Under the pieces are notes generated by a model. The model had not been told where the DNA came from. It saw only the letters and a list, made by a program, of their open reading frames with translations, and did no database searches. Positions 9,745 through 18,122 of a DNA stretch of 64,000 nucleotides are shown here, in pieces; the first letter of the stretch is position 1; every line of letters begins with the position of its first letter. Made by a program: the position numbers and the translations under genes. Source of the stretch: Delta-02 sp964513565 (GTDB taxonomy: Bacteria; Desulfobacterota; Syntrophorhabdia; Syntrophorhabdales; Syntrophorhabdaceae); assembly GCA_964513565.1 (NCBI GenBank), contig CAZENE010000013.1, forward strand, positions 14,933 through 78,932, in the 5' to 3' direction.

Positions 9745-10956
9745 ATGCAAAAACCAAAATTCGAAAAGCTGCATCTATCAAAAATGGTCCAGAAAGCTCT
9801 GGATACGATGGGGTTCGAGGCGCTAAGCCCCATTCAGGAACAATCGATTCCCCTCGTTCTCGAGGGCAACGACATCATCGGGCAGGCGCAGACCGGGACT
9901 GGCAAGACAGCCGCTTTCGGCATCCCGCTCATTGAAATGCTCGATGCAAAGCGCAGGCAGACGGAGGCGCTTATCTTATGCCCGACGCGCGAACTCGCCG
10001 TGCAGGTTGCCGCTGAGCTAAGAAAACTCGCACGGTACAGGAAGGACATAATCATCATTCCCGTGTACGGCGGACAATCGATACGCCCGCAGATCGCCAG
10101 TTTGAAAAAAGGGGTACACATCGTGGTCGGGACCCCCGGAAGGATGATAGACCACATGAAGCGCCGGACGATCAAACTCGGAACGGTTACGAAGGTTGTC
10201 CTTGATGAAGCCGATGAAATGCTGAACATGGGGTTTCTGGAGGATATCGAGACCATTCTGGAAGCGACATCTGCCAGCAGGCAGACCCTTCTTTTTTCAG
10301 CAACAATGCCGGAGAGCATACGAAGGCTTGCAGGAAAATATCAGAACAACCCTTCTCTCGTCAAAGTTGTGGGAGACGAGCTAACGGTTTCGGAGGTCGA
10401 GCAGAGCTATATAGAGGCGAGGCCGGGCAAGAAATTGAATCTTCTGCGAAAGATCGTGGACAACTACAAATTTTCGTCATCGCTTGTTTTTTGCAATACA
10501 AAACGATGTGTTGATGACGTGGCCCGTGACTTGAAAGCCCTGGGATATGACACGGAAAGCATCCATGGCGACATGGCCCAGGGACAGAGAGATCGCGTTA
10601 TGTCGAAATTCAGGCGAGGAAATTCGACCATACTGGTGGCGACTGATGTTGCGGCGCGCGGCATTGACGTAAGTAACGTTGAGGCGGTTATCAATTATGA
10701 CATCCCCCGCGACGATCAATATTACGTTCACAGGATCGGCAGGACGGCCCGCATGGGCAAGTCGGGATATGCTTTTACGCTTATCCTTCCTACGGAAATG
10801 GGCAAATTGAGAGAGATCAAGAATTATGCCAGGACGGAAATAAAGCGTCATCCCCCGTTATCTCCGGAAGATGAATTCATGGTAACGGTAAAACCCGTCA
10901 ATAAGCGGCGCACCACGTTCAAACCGTCATACAAGGGACGTTTCAAGAGGTCCTGA
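9745..10956 (+). CDS. DEAD-box ATP-dependent RNA helicase
   Basis: A 403-residue two-domain RecA-like helicase core. Q motif region SPIQEQSIP near residue 28, motif I AQTGTGKT at 48-55, PTREL near 80, TPGR near 130, DEAD at 154-157, SAT near 185, ARGID near 300 and HRIGRTAR near 325 are all present. The C-terminus ends in a short basic tail, without the long RNA-binding extension of DeaD/CsdA, so it is closer in form to RhlE-type helicases. Likely roles are RNA remodelling in ribosome assembly or mRNA decay. Start at 9745 follows ACGGAGT. A PC4-like nucleic-acid-binding protein gene follows after 13 bases. Confidence 0.95.
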   Translation: MQKPKFEKLHLSKMVQKALDTMGFEALSPIQEQSIPLVLEGNDIIGQAQTGTGKTAAFGIPLIEMLDAKRRQTEALILCPTRELAVQVAAELRKLARYRKDIIIIPVYGGQSIRPQIASLKKGVHIVVGTPGRMIDHMKRRTIKLGTVTKVVLDEADEMLNMGFLEDIETILEATSASRQTLLFSATMPESIRRLAGKYQNNPSLVKVVGDELTVSEVEQSYIEARPGKKLNLLRKIVDNYKFSSSLVFCNTKRCVDDVARDLKALGYDTESIHGDMAQGQRDRVMSKFRRGNSTILVATDVAARGIDVSNVEAVINYDIPRDDQYYVHRIGRTARMGKSGYAFTLILPTEMGKLREIKNYARTEIKRHPPLSPEDEFMVTVKPVNKRRTTFKPSYKGRFKRS

Positions 10957-10969
10957 AAAGGAGGGATTT

Positions 10970-11200
10970 ATGCTGGTAGGCAAATTATCGACCGGCGTTC
11001 GGGAACGTCTTGTTGTTGAGGTTCTCGATAAGTTCAAAGGTACAAAGTCCATCGACTGCCGGATGTACAAGATATTGACGGACGGTGAGCTTGTTGCAAC
11101 CCCGGATGGACTGACGATAAGCCCGGACCAGGTACAGAGCCTGGTCAATCTGCTCAACGAGGCAATGAAAAAGGCCCGGGCCGTTCAGGATAAGGAGTAA
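10970..11200 (+). CDS. PC4/YdbC-like single-stranded nucleic-acid-binding protein
   Basis: A 76-residue protein behind a strong AAGGAGGG site. Its pattern, a basic beta strand (VLDKFKGTKSIDCRMY) then DGELVATPDGLTISPDQVQSLVNLL and a terminal helix, matches the PC4 (transcriptional coactivator p15) fold, whose bacterial YdbC members bind single-stranded nucleic acid. The assignment rests on motif shape, not on a search. The 13-base gap to the DEAD-box helicase gene suggests co-transcription and a joint role in RNA handling. Confidence 0.6.
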   Translation: MLVGKLSTGVRERLVVEVLDKFKGTKSIDCRMYKILTDGELVATPDGLTISPDQVQSLVNLLNEAMKKARAVQDKE

Positions 11201-11204
11201 AACC

Positions 11205-11255
11205 GGACACAGCGTAAAGTGCCTGTTCAACAGTCCCCACTTTACGCTCCCCTGT
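11205..11255. terminator. Convergent terminator-like hairpin
   Basis: AGCGTAAAGTG at 11211-11221 pairs perfectly with CACTTTACGCT at 11238-11248 around a 16-base loop. It lies between the convergent ends of the PC4-like gene and the flavoprotein gene. It has no long T-run, so it may act mainly as an mRNA-end stabiliser. Confidence 0.5.
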
Positions 11256-11259
11256 TTAA

Positions 11260-12378
11260 TCAGGCCCTTCGGCTTTTCCGCAGTTCGTTCAAAACATCCT
11301 TATAGCGAATTTCTTTCTTCGCCAGTCGCGAAAGCGCCTTGATAACCCGGTTTTTATGATAAAAATAGGACGGGGCCTTGTAATAGATCCCGGAGCACCA
11401 CCGGCCGAACATGAAGTCCCGCGTTATCTGTTTTCTTATTTCGCTGCTGTAGCGCCGGGAAAGATAACCCTTTTTTCCCAGTTCGTCGGACACGATGTCC
11501 GCGCCGATGATACCGCTCAATATAGCGTGATAGATCCCCTCGCCGCTGAAAGGATCGGCGAGATGCGCCGAATCCCCGACCAGGCAGATCCGGCGGGTGT
11601 TTATGATCTCTGAACTCTTGCTGTAGGGTATGAACCACCCCCGCCGCATTCTTTCGTCCGCACCTTCCAGGAAATCAAAGCGTTCGACAAATTCCCGGTA
11701 GAAGGAAACCAACGCCGGCATACGAGCACGGGTCGTCCCGATACCTACGGAGAAATGGTCTCGTTTCGGAAATACCCACGCGTACCCCTGCCCGGGAATA
11801 AAACCGAAACCGAATATGGAATACCCGCCATGCTGATCGACGATCGCCGGATCACGGGGGTAGATCTCCGCCTCGATCGCTATGCCGCCGTATCCTCTCC
11901 TGAATCCTGCGGCTTGTGCCACCCGGCTGCGCGCCCCGTCCGCTCCGACTACTACAGGAGCGGATACAATATCTCCGCTCGCTGTTTCAACAATGACGTT
12001 GTCTTTTAACTCTCTGATAGATACGACTGCAGTTTTTTCGACAAACGCCGCGCCTGCCGAAACGGCATGCCTGACGAGAAGATGGTCGAAGTCGCTGCGG
12101 GCGACCATCTCCACGGGCATACTATCAGGGTAGTAGACAATCTCAGACTCGTCGCGGGATAAAAAGGCGCTGCCGCATACCTTACGCTGGATGACCGGGG
12201 AGTAATCGAAGTCGAGCAAATTTTTCACGGCCGGCGTAAGACCTCCCCCGCAGGCTTTGTACCTGGGAAGGGACTCCTTTTCAATGATGAGGGTTTTCAA
12301 TCCTCTCAGCGCCGCATTTCGGGCAAAGACGGATCCACCGGGGCCCGCACCGACAATTACGCAATCGTATTTTTCCAT
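11260..12378 (-). CDS. Geranylgeranyl reductase-family flavoprotein
   Basis: A 372-residue FAD-dependent oxidoreductase. The N-terminal dinucleotide fold GAGPGGS is near residue 11, the CGGGLTP segment near 43, GADGAR near 145 and the second FAD motif GDSAHLADPFSGEGI near 272. This set is typical of the geranylgeranyl reductase family (reduction of isoprenoid double bonds, or related prenyl/lipid reductions). The exact substrate cannot be read; halogenase and monooxygenase relatives share the fold. No isoprenoid gene is adjacent. Confidence 0.8.
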   Translation of the reverse strand: MEKYDCVIVGAGPGGSVFARNAALRGLKTLIIEKESLPRYKACGGGLTPAVKNLLDFDYSPVIQRKVCGSAFLSRDESEIVYYPDSMPVEMVARSDFDHLLVRHAVSAGAAFVEKTAVVSIRELKDNVIVETASGDIVSAPVVVGADGARSRVAQAAGFRRGYGGIAIEAEIYPRDPAIVDQHGGYSIFGFGFIPGQGYAWVFPKRDHFSVGIGTTRARMPALVSFYREFVERFDFLEGADERMRRGWFIPYSKSSEIINTRRICLVGDSAHLADPFSGEGIYHAILSGIIGADIVSDELGKKGYLSRRYSSEIRKQITRDFMFGRWCSGIYYKAPSYFYHKNRVIKALSRLAKKEIRYKDVLNELRKSRRA

Positions 12379-12544
12379 GTACCCGATCCTGCGGAATCTT
12401 TTTTAACCGTAATGATTATATGAGATTGAGCTTCATTTTTCAATGACTGGCGTAGCCAGGAACATCTTTTCTCGCGTGCCTGAGCCAGTGCCGTCCGTAT
12501 TCTTGTGTCATACCATGCTGACATATATTACAGAAATACCTTAA

Positions 12545-12583
12545 TCTGACACATGTGTCAGACCTATTCTGACACATGTGATA
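12545..12583. promoter_or_regulatory. Tandem palindromic operator-like sites
   Basis: TCTGACACATGTG occurs twice, at 12545-12557 and 12568-12580, 23 bases apart (about two helical turns). The first copy extends to a perfect 14-base palindrome, TGACACATGTGTCA (12547-12560). Further TGTCA/TGACA half sites lie just upstream (about 12505-12532). This looks like a dimer-binding operator within the 380-base space before the 12761 gene; the regulator is unknown. The rest of 12379-12760 shows no supportable gene. Confidence 0.5.
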
Positions 12584-12760
12584 GGATACGGTACCCCTGA
12601 GGTATGTATTTATATGAAATGTTTGAGTAAAGGTCTCTGGCATATCGTTTGCTTTAGTATGATCAGATGTCGGTTGGACGTGCCTCGAGGCACAAAAAAA
12701 TAGGTTGAAGACTTGGTTATTATCGGGAGCGATTATCAGGTTTCTCTAGAGGAGGATATC

Positions 12761-13075
12761 ATGGCACGGGAATGGTCTCTAAAAACGGTTACGAATCTTA
12801 AATTCAGGGAACTCGAAAAGAATTTGATCGAGGTCTACGGTTGCATACCGGTCGACTATAGAAGAGTGATCAAGCTAGATGTTCGCCGGGCAATGCCGAT
12901 GGTCCAGCCCGAAACTCTTGCAGCACAGGAAAAGACAATTGTCGAGACGTTCGGCTGCCTGCCGCTCGACAAGCACGTTATAGAGTTTGATGTCGACAGG
13001 AAGAAAAAGGTCATCGTGAGAGTTGTTCATGATGACGGAACGATGCACAGGGTGCCCATGCGTTTGATTGTGTGA
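12761..13075 (+). CDS. Small protein of unknown function with an internal duplication
   Basis: A 104-residue protein not recognised as a named family. Two halves repeat a pattern: residues about 19-43 (EKNLIEVYGCIPVDYRRVIKLDV) and about 58-80 (EKTIVETFGCLPLDKHVIEFDV), each with a GC(I/L)P(V/L)D core and one cysteine. The protein is charged and probably cytoplasmic, with no signal peptide or membrane helix. The ATG at 12761 is chosen because AGAGGAGG sits seven bases upstream. It lies just before the promoter of the benzoyl-CoA-reductase-like cluster and behind a tandem palindrome. Confidence 0.65.
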   Translation: MAREWSLKTVTNLKFRELEKNLIEVYGCIPVDYRRVIKLDVRRAMPMVQPETLAAQEKTIVETFGCLPLDKHVIEFDVDRKKKVIVRVVHDDGTMHRVPMRLIV

Positions 13076-13093
13076 AAAGCTTCACATAATTCA

Positions 13094-13122
13094 TTGACAA
13101 CGGCACGACGTTCCGCTAGAAT
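13094..13122 (+). promoter_or_regulatory. Sigma-70-type promoter of the benzoyl-CoA-reductase-like operon
   Basis: TTGACA at 13094-13099 and TAGAAT at 13117-13122 are separated by exactly 17 bases. Transcription would start near 13129, giving an approximately 85-base leader before the ATG at 13214. Confidence 0.72.
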
Positions 13123-13213
13123 TGTTTGCCAAGATTGGCCCGTTTTCACGCCTGGCTTGGCTATCCCATAAATCGATCCCGCATTTTGTGCCTACGGGAT
13201 GTAAGGAGTGATG

Positions 13214-14377
13214 ATGACAGATATACGAGACGGTAATGGTTTAGCAGCCGCCGAGAAGCTCTATACCCAGTACGGGTCACGGGCGAAAGAATTAAAAGCC
13301 TCGGGGAAAAAGGTCATCGGGTACCTGTCCGTTCTTGGTCCTCTTGAGATCATGACTGCGGCGGGCGTTCTCCCGATAAGACTCAAAGGGAATGTTTCGG
13401 AAGCAATATCCAAGGGCGATGCCTACATGGAATCGATCGTATGCCCTTTTGTACGCAATGTCTTCGATGCCGCAGTAAAGGGAAAATATGATTTTCTCGA
13501 TGGCATGCTCCTGCCCCATCAGTGCGATTCTATTGACCGCACGAACGAGACATGGAGCTACACCCTGAATCTTCCATACTGGCATTTCCTCAACATCCCG
13601 CACGTGGCAGATGATCCTTCAATTGCCTTCACAAAAGAGATCCTTCGCCTCTTTGTCAGGTCGCTCGAAAAATATACTGGCAACAAAATAACGGATGAAG
13701 CCATAGTGCAGGCGGTAACAGTCCACAATCAGAACAGAAAGCTGATGAGAGACCTTTATGACCTGAGGAAATCCAACCCGCCGCTGATCTCCGGCGTCGA
13801 AATGATGAAGGTCTGTGTGGCTGCGATGAGCCTTCCGGTCGAAGAGTCAAGCGCTCTTATCGAGGCAGTCATAAAAGAAGTGAAAGGACGTACGCCTGCG
13901 GTCGGCGATCCGAAGGCGAAACGGATTATGATAATAGGCGACCAGATCGATGATGTCGCGGTGATCGAGGCTATCGAATCGACCGGCGCGTACCTCGTCA
14001 TGGACGACCTGTCAACAGGCTCCAAAATGTACTGGCAGGATGTTGACGCGACACCTGATCCCTTTCAGGGAATCGCAGAGCGCTACCTGAGAAAACTGAA
14101 GATACCGACGACCTTTATTGGTTCGGCCCCAACGTACCAAGGCATCCTTGAAGAACGTTTCGGACACATGAAGAATTACGTCAATGAGTTCAAGGTGGAC
14201 GGAGTCATCCTTTTTATCTACAAGTATTGCGACCCTTACGGATTTGAAGTACCGGCAATCAAGAGCTACCTGGAAGCGGCGGGAGCGCCTGTGCTGTACC
14301 TGGAAGACGAGTATTCCACGTCGTCACTTGCACGGGTCAAGACCAGGATCGAGGCGTTCCTCGAAATGATCGCATAA
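13214..14377 (+). CDS. Benzoyl-CoA reductase / 2-hydroxyacyl-CoA dehydratase family, BcrC/BzdN-like subunit
   Basis: A 387-residue protein of the HgdB/HgdC-BcrB/BcrC catalytic-subunit superfamily. Three spaced cysteines suited to a [4Fe-4S] cluster are seen in ESIVCPF, LPHQCDS and YKYCDP; KITDEAI and LYDLRKSNPP are family landmarks. It is first of four genes whose order and lengths (about 387, 443, 279, 259) parallel bzdNOPQ of class I, ATP-dependent benzoyl-CoA reductase. The substrate could instead be another aryl- or hydroxyacyl-CoA. Start at ATG 13214 has AAGGAG five bases upstream; a GTG (13208) and an ATG (13211) lie just before. Confidence 0.8.
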   Translation: MTDIRDGNGLAAAEKLYTQYGSRAKELKASGKKVIGYLSVLGPLEIMTAAGVLPIRLKGNVSEAISKGDAYMESIVCPFVRNVFDAAVKGKYDFLDGMLLPHQCDSIDRTNETWSYTLNLPYWHFLNIPHVADDPSIAFTKEILRLFVRSLEKYTGNKITDEAIVQAVTVHNQNRKLMRDLYDLRKSNPPLISGVEMMKVCVAAMSLPVEESSALIEAVIKEVKGRTPAVGDPKAKRIMIIGDQIDDVAVIEAIESTGAYLVMDDLSTGSKMYWQDVDATPDPFQGIAERYLRKLKIPTTFIGSAPTYQGILEERFGHMKNYVNEFKVDGVILFIYKYCDPYGFEVPAIKSYLEAAGAPVLYLEDEYSTSSLARVKTRIEAFLEMIA

Positions 14378-14402
14378 CGGAAGAGAGATAAGGAGAACCA
14401 CC

Positions 14403-15734
14403 ATGGCTGAAGAAAAAAAAGGAAGAGCGGTAGCAACCTCCACGGCAGCAAGTATACCGAAATTCGTACGGGGAAACCTGTCTGCAACATTAAAGGCAAA
14501 GGAAGAAGGCAAGAAGGTAGCAGCGGCATTCATCGCTGACGGCCAGGACGAAATCATGCGCGCCATGGACATCGTCCCCGCATGGGGCGAGAGTTTTTCC
14601 GGCGTTTGCGCGGCCAAGCGCCAGGCGGAGAGTTATCTCCAGAAAGCCGAGTCGGACAATTTCTCCCGGTCCCTTTGCACGTACGCGACCTGTAATATCG
14701 GGTTCGACATGATACGCGAAGAACAGGGTGGGGCAATGCCGGAAGGAGCACCCTGGGGCGGGATGGCACGGCCCGATATGATACTCGGCAACGGCCAATT
14801 GCTCTGTGACCCCCGGTTCAAGTGGCCGCAGGCGACCCAGCATTACCAGCAGGATGTCCCTATTTTCGTTACAAATATGTATTATCCTCCTTGGGATCCG
14901 AATGAAGACCATCACGAAGTTGAAAAGATATACGTCAAATATGCTACGGAAGAGCTTCGGGAAACGGTGAAGTTTTGCGAGAAAATAACGGGCAAGAAAA
15001 TGGATTGGGACCGCCTGGCAGCAACTGTCGAACTTTCTGACAGGACCTGGGACATTTTCATCGATACGTATGAGCTCCGCAAACATATCCCGACACCGAT
15101 GGATACCGGCGATGCGATGAATACAATGGTTCCGCTGACATTTAACCTCGGTACTCAGGAAGCGTATGATTTCTATGTAAACCTGAAGGCCGAGCTCGAG
15201 CAGAAAATAAAAGATGGCATAGGAGTTGCGAATCCGGAAAAGTATCGGATCATCTGGGCGGCGGGCCTTCCGAGTTGGTTCGCACTGGGAGATTTTCAGT
15301 ATTTCAACAGCAAGGGCGTCGTATTCCCGGTCGAAGTGACCTATCGCGGTTGCGAGAAGATCGAGCGTCTTGACCTCCCGAAGACGAATGATCCCCTCGA
15401 ACACATCGCATGGAGGTGGGTGCGGTACTGGACACACTGGAACGATGCGGCGAAGAAACGTCCGGGCTCCACGCCGAAGGTCGAAAGGATCATCGAGTAT
15501 ATCGAAGATTACAAGTGTGATGGTGCTGTGTTCCATTCAGCCTTCTCATGCAGAAGCTGGCACGCGGGTATTATGCAGCAGGCCGCCACACTGAAGAAGG
15601 TGTACAAGGATATCCCCATCCTGATCATGGAAGGCGATATTGTTGATATCAGCTCCTATAACGAAGTGGACACACACAACAGGATCGATGCATTCATCGA
15701 GACCCTTGCGGCATACAAGGCAAGAAAGGGCTAG
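14403..15734 (+). CDS. Benzoyl-CoA reductase / 2-hydroxyacyl-CoA dehydratase family, BcrB/BzdO-like subunit
   Basis: A 443-residue partner of the preceding subunit; the two would form the substrate-binding heterodimer with [4Fe-4S] clusters. Candidate cluster cysteines lie in SLCTYATCNIGF near residue 97 and in AFSCRSWHAG near 382. The segments RPDMILGNGQLLC and MEGDIVD resemble the corresponding BcrB regions as I recall them. It begins 25 bases after the BcrC-like gene, with AAGGAGAACC before the ATG, so it is in the same operon. Function as an aryl-CoA reductase is inferred from the whole cluster, especially the two different ATPase subunits that follow. Confidence 0.8.
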   Translation: MAEEKKGRAVATSTAASIPKFVRGNLSATLKAKEEGKKVAAAFIADGQDEIMRAMDIVPAWGESFSGVCAAKRQAESYLQKAESDNFSRSLCTYATCNIGFDMIREEQGGAMPEGAPWGGMARPDMILGNGQLLCDPRFKWPQATQHYQQDVPIFVTNMYYPPWDPNEDHHEVEKIYVKYATEELRETVKFCEKITGKKMDWDRLAATVELSDRTWDIFIDTYELRKHIPTPMDTGDAMNTMVPLTFNLGTQEAYDFYVNLKAELEQKIKDGIGVANPEKYRIIWAAGLPSWFALGDFQYFNSKGVVFPVEVTYRGCEKIERLDLPKTNDPLEHIAWRWVRYWTHWNDAAKKRPGSTPKVERIIEYIEDYKCDGAVFHSAFSCRSWHAGIMQQAATLKKVYKDIPILIMEGDIVDISSYNEVDTHNRIDAFIETLAAYKARKG

Positions 15735-15769
15735 CAACACGGCTTCAACAGAGTTTATAGGAGCAGTAC

Positions 15770-16609
15770 ATGGAATATTTTGCCGGTGTCGACATCGGTT
15801 CCACCATGACCAAGGTGGTTATTGTAAGCGACAGGATCGAAACCTCGCTTATAGGGCCGACGGGACCCGAGCACCGAAAATTAGCAAACAGAGTGATGGA
15901 GGAGGCGCTAAGTTATGCGCGCCTCTCCTTCGATGACCTGACATACATAGTTGCCACTGGATACGGCAGGATCAATGTTCCCTTTGCTGATCGACAAATC
16001 ACTGAAATCACCTGCCACGCAAAAGGCCTGCAAAGCCTCCTCCCCTCTGTAAAAACCGTCATTGATGTCGGCGGTCAGGATAGTAAAGGCATCAAGGTCT
16101 TAAACGGCAAAGTGATGAACTTTGTCATGAATGACAAATGCGCCGCAGGTACGGGGCGCTTTCTTGAGATCATCGCGGATTCCCTCGGCGTGCCCCTTGA
16201 CAAGATCGGCGAAATATCTCTTACGGCTGAAAGGATAGCCCCGGTGAGCAGCACCTGCACAGTTTTTGCCGAGCAGGAGGTCATCTCCCGGCTTGCCACC
16301 GGCGAGCCGATAGCAAATCTCCTCGCCGGCATCCATGATGCGGTGGCAACGAGGATCGCATCACTCGTGAAGAAGCTTAACGTGGAGCCGGATATTGCGG
16401 TTACGGGAGGAGGAGCGAAGAACATCGGCCTCGTGAAAGCGCTGGAATCTAAGTTCGGCAGAAAGCTCCTTGTCCCCCCGGAACCTCTCATAACGGGCGC
16501 CCTAGGCGCGGCCTTGATGGGCAAGGAAATATATGAGAAGTACGCCGCCCAGGGCCAAAAGCCGCCGCGCAGCGGAAATAAACTTGAAGAAGCGACCTTC
16601 TTCATATGA
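15770..16609 (+). CDS. BcrA/BzdP-like ATPase subunit (BadF/BadG/BcrA/BcrD family)
   Basis: A 279-residue ASKHA-fold ATPase that feeds low-potential electrons to the catalytic pair. Phosphate-1 motif GVDIGSTMTK is near residue 6, phosphate-2 DVGGQDSK near 103 and the adenosine motif TGGGAKN near 212. Two cysteines bridge a shared [4Fe-4S] cluster: NDKCAAGTG near 124 and SSTCTVFAE near 163. It retains the complete active-site set, unlike the next gene. A TAGGAGC site precedes the ATG. It is part of the four-gene operon starting at 13214. Confidence 0.85.
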   Translation: MEYFAGVDIGSTMTKVVIVSDRIETSLIGPTGPEHRKLANRVMEEALSYARLSFDDLTYIVATGYGRINVPFADRQITEITCHAKGLQSLLPSVKTVIDVGGQDSKGIKVLNGKVMNFVMNDKCAAGTGRFLEIIADSLGVPLDKIGEISLTAERIAPVSSTCTVFAEQEVISRLATGEPIANLLAGIHDAVATRIASLVKKLNVEPDIAVTGGGAKNIGLVKALESKFGRKLLVPPEPLITGALGAALMGKEIYEKYAAQGQKPPRSGNKLEEATFFI

Positions 16610-16620
16610 GGTAATAACAA

Positions 16621-17400
16621 TTGGTATTTGTCCTGGGAATTGATGTTGGTTCCGGTTATTCCAAAGCCGTCATGCTTGAAGACGGGTTGGTTCGGTCTTA
16701 CGCTGTAATACCTTCAGGGGGAGACTACCGCGAAGCGGCAGGGGCGGCGGCAAAAGAGGCCCTTGCCAGCCTCGGTATTACCCGGGCGGATGTCGCACGC
16801 ACGGTTGCGGCGGGCTATGGCGGGAACCTGGTGGATTTTGCGGACGATACCTCAACGGATATTTCTTGCCACGCGGCCGGGATCCATCACCTCTATCCAT
16901 CCGTGAGGACGGTAATGGATGTTGGCGCTCAGTATTCACGCGCAATACGTCTTGATGATGAGGGGAGGATCGCCAATTTCATTATGAACGAGAAATGTGC
17001 GGGTGGAAGCGGGAAATTCCTTCAGGTGGCCGCCCGTATATTGCATATGGACATCAGCGATATCGGGGAACTTTCACTCAAAGCGCAAAAACCAGTAGAA
17101 TTCACGACGGGATGCGCTGTTTTCGCCGAATCGGAAGCCGTTTCCCGCATATCGGAAGGGGCATCTCCCGCCGACATACTAGCAGGAATTCATAACGCTA
17201 TGGCATCAAAGATCGTGACCCTGGCCATGCGTGTCGGGCTGAACCCGGATTATGCGGTGACAGGCGGCGGGGCCCTGGATATGGGGCTTGTGAATTCAAT
17301 AGCAGCAGAGCTTGGGGCGAAGCCTTTCGTTCCCGACCGTCCCCAGATAACCGCCGCCCTGGGCGCTGCACTTCTTGCCTGGAAACAGATCAGAAAATAA
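16621..17400 (+). CDS. BcrD/BzdQ-like ATPase subunit (BadF/BadG/BcrA/BcrD family)
   Basis: A 259-residue paralogue of the preceding ATPase. The cluster cysteines remain (NEKCAGGSG near residue 124, TTGCAVFAE near 161) and so does TGGGALD. In the phosphate-2 loop the usual GGQDSK is changed to GAQYSR. A similarly altered loop occurs in benzoyl-CoA reductase delta subunits as I recall them (BcrD of Thauera), whereas 2-hydroxyglutaryl-CoA dehydratase activators are homodimers with an intact loop. This supports a benzoyl-CoA-reductase type complex. The start is TTG at 16621, 11 bases after the upstream stop, with TGAGGT as ribosome site. Confidence 0.82.
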   Translation: MVFVLGIDVGSGYSKAVMLEDGLVRSYAVIPSGGDYREAAGAAAKEALASLGITRADVARTVAAGYGGNLVDFADDTSTDISCHAAGIHHLYPSVRTVMDVGAQYSRAIRLDDEGRIANFIMNEKCAGGSGKFLQVAARILHMDISDIGELSLKAQKPVEFTTGCAVFAESEAVSRISEGASPADILAGIHNAMASKIVTLAMRVGLNPDYAVTGGGALDMGLVNSIAAELGAKPFVPDRPQITAALGAALLAWKQIRK

Positions 17401-17553
17401 TACATCCCGGATACCAATCCGCCATTCGGTTCTACGTTCTCTGATCCACTTCTCTGTCAAAAGGTCAATTGCAATTTGGGAAAACTTTAAAACCTCTTTA
17501 TTTTGTAGTATCATTCAGCCAAATAAAATTTGTTTCTATTGCGAGGAGGAGCT

Positions 17554-18111
17554 GTGAGAAAGTCGATATTTTTTGCCGTCATATCTGTTTTGTCCCTTTT
17601 TGTATTGAGCATTTCATCCGTCCATGCCGCCGGTCCCGTGGATGCATGCACCGTTTTTACGAAGGCGGATGCGGAGGCGCTTTTTAATGTAAAAGTGACA
17701 TCTCAGAAGGCGGCGAAGGTCTCGGCGCCTGCCGGCAATATGTGTACATACTATTCGAGGGCAAAGGGGGACACATACAGCGTTAAGCTTAGAATTTCGT
17801 CCTCTGAAGAGATAAAGGCCGAGGGGATCTTTCTGTCGGCCAGAGATGTTTTTGACCGGCAGAAAAAGGCAAGGATGGCAAATTCTTCCACGTCAAAGAA
17901 AACGAGGAACATCCCTGCGCTCGGAGACGAGGCATTTTGGAACGGGAACGATCTTTGGGTGGTGAAAGCGAATTACCTACTCGTCGTACTCGCCCACCCA
18001 TACCTTCCGGGAAATTACGGCAGCAGGGACGCTATGGACAAGGCCCGGGAACAGCAGGATTTCCAGTATTCCCAGAGAATGGCAATGACTGTTCTGTTAA
18101 AGATGAAATAG
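17554..18111 (+). CDS. Secreted protein of unknown function
   Basis: A 185-residue protein with a signal peptide (hydrophobic about 5-22, cleavage after VHA-A). The mature part has a Cys pair, DACTVFTKADAEALF and GNMCTYYSR, reminiscent of exported DUF3558-like proteins, but I do not assign a family. A GTG start at 17554 is preferred because GAGGAGGAG lies just before it; an upstream ATG would spoil the signal peptide. It is followed after 11 bases by a second exported but interrupted gene. Confidence 0.7.
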   Translation: MRKSIFFAVISVLSLFVLSISSVHAAGPVDACTVFTKADAEALFNVKVTSQKAAKVSAPAGNMCTYYSRAKGDTYSVKLRISSSEEIKAEGIFLSARDVFDRQKKARMANSSTSKKTRNIPALGDEAFWNGNDLWVVKANYLLVVLAHPYLPGNYGSRDAMDKAREQQDFQYSQRMAMTVLLKMK

Positions 18112-18122
18112 GAAAGTTTGTC

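Noticed and set aside
12440..12643. 67-codon ORF on the minus strand across the tandem palindrome
   Set aside because: No ribosome site, unusual His/Cys-rich composition and direct overlap with the operator-like repeats; better read as non-coding.
14490..15536. 348-codon ORF on the minus strand
   Set aside because: Antisense to the BcrB-like gene; no domain or start signal.
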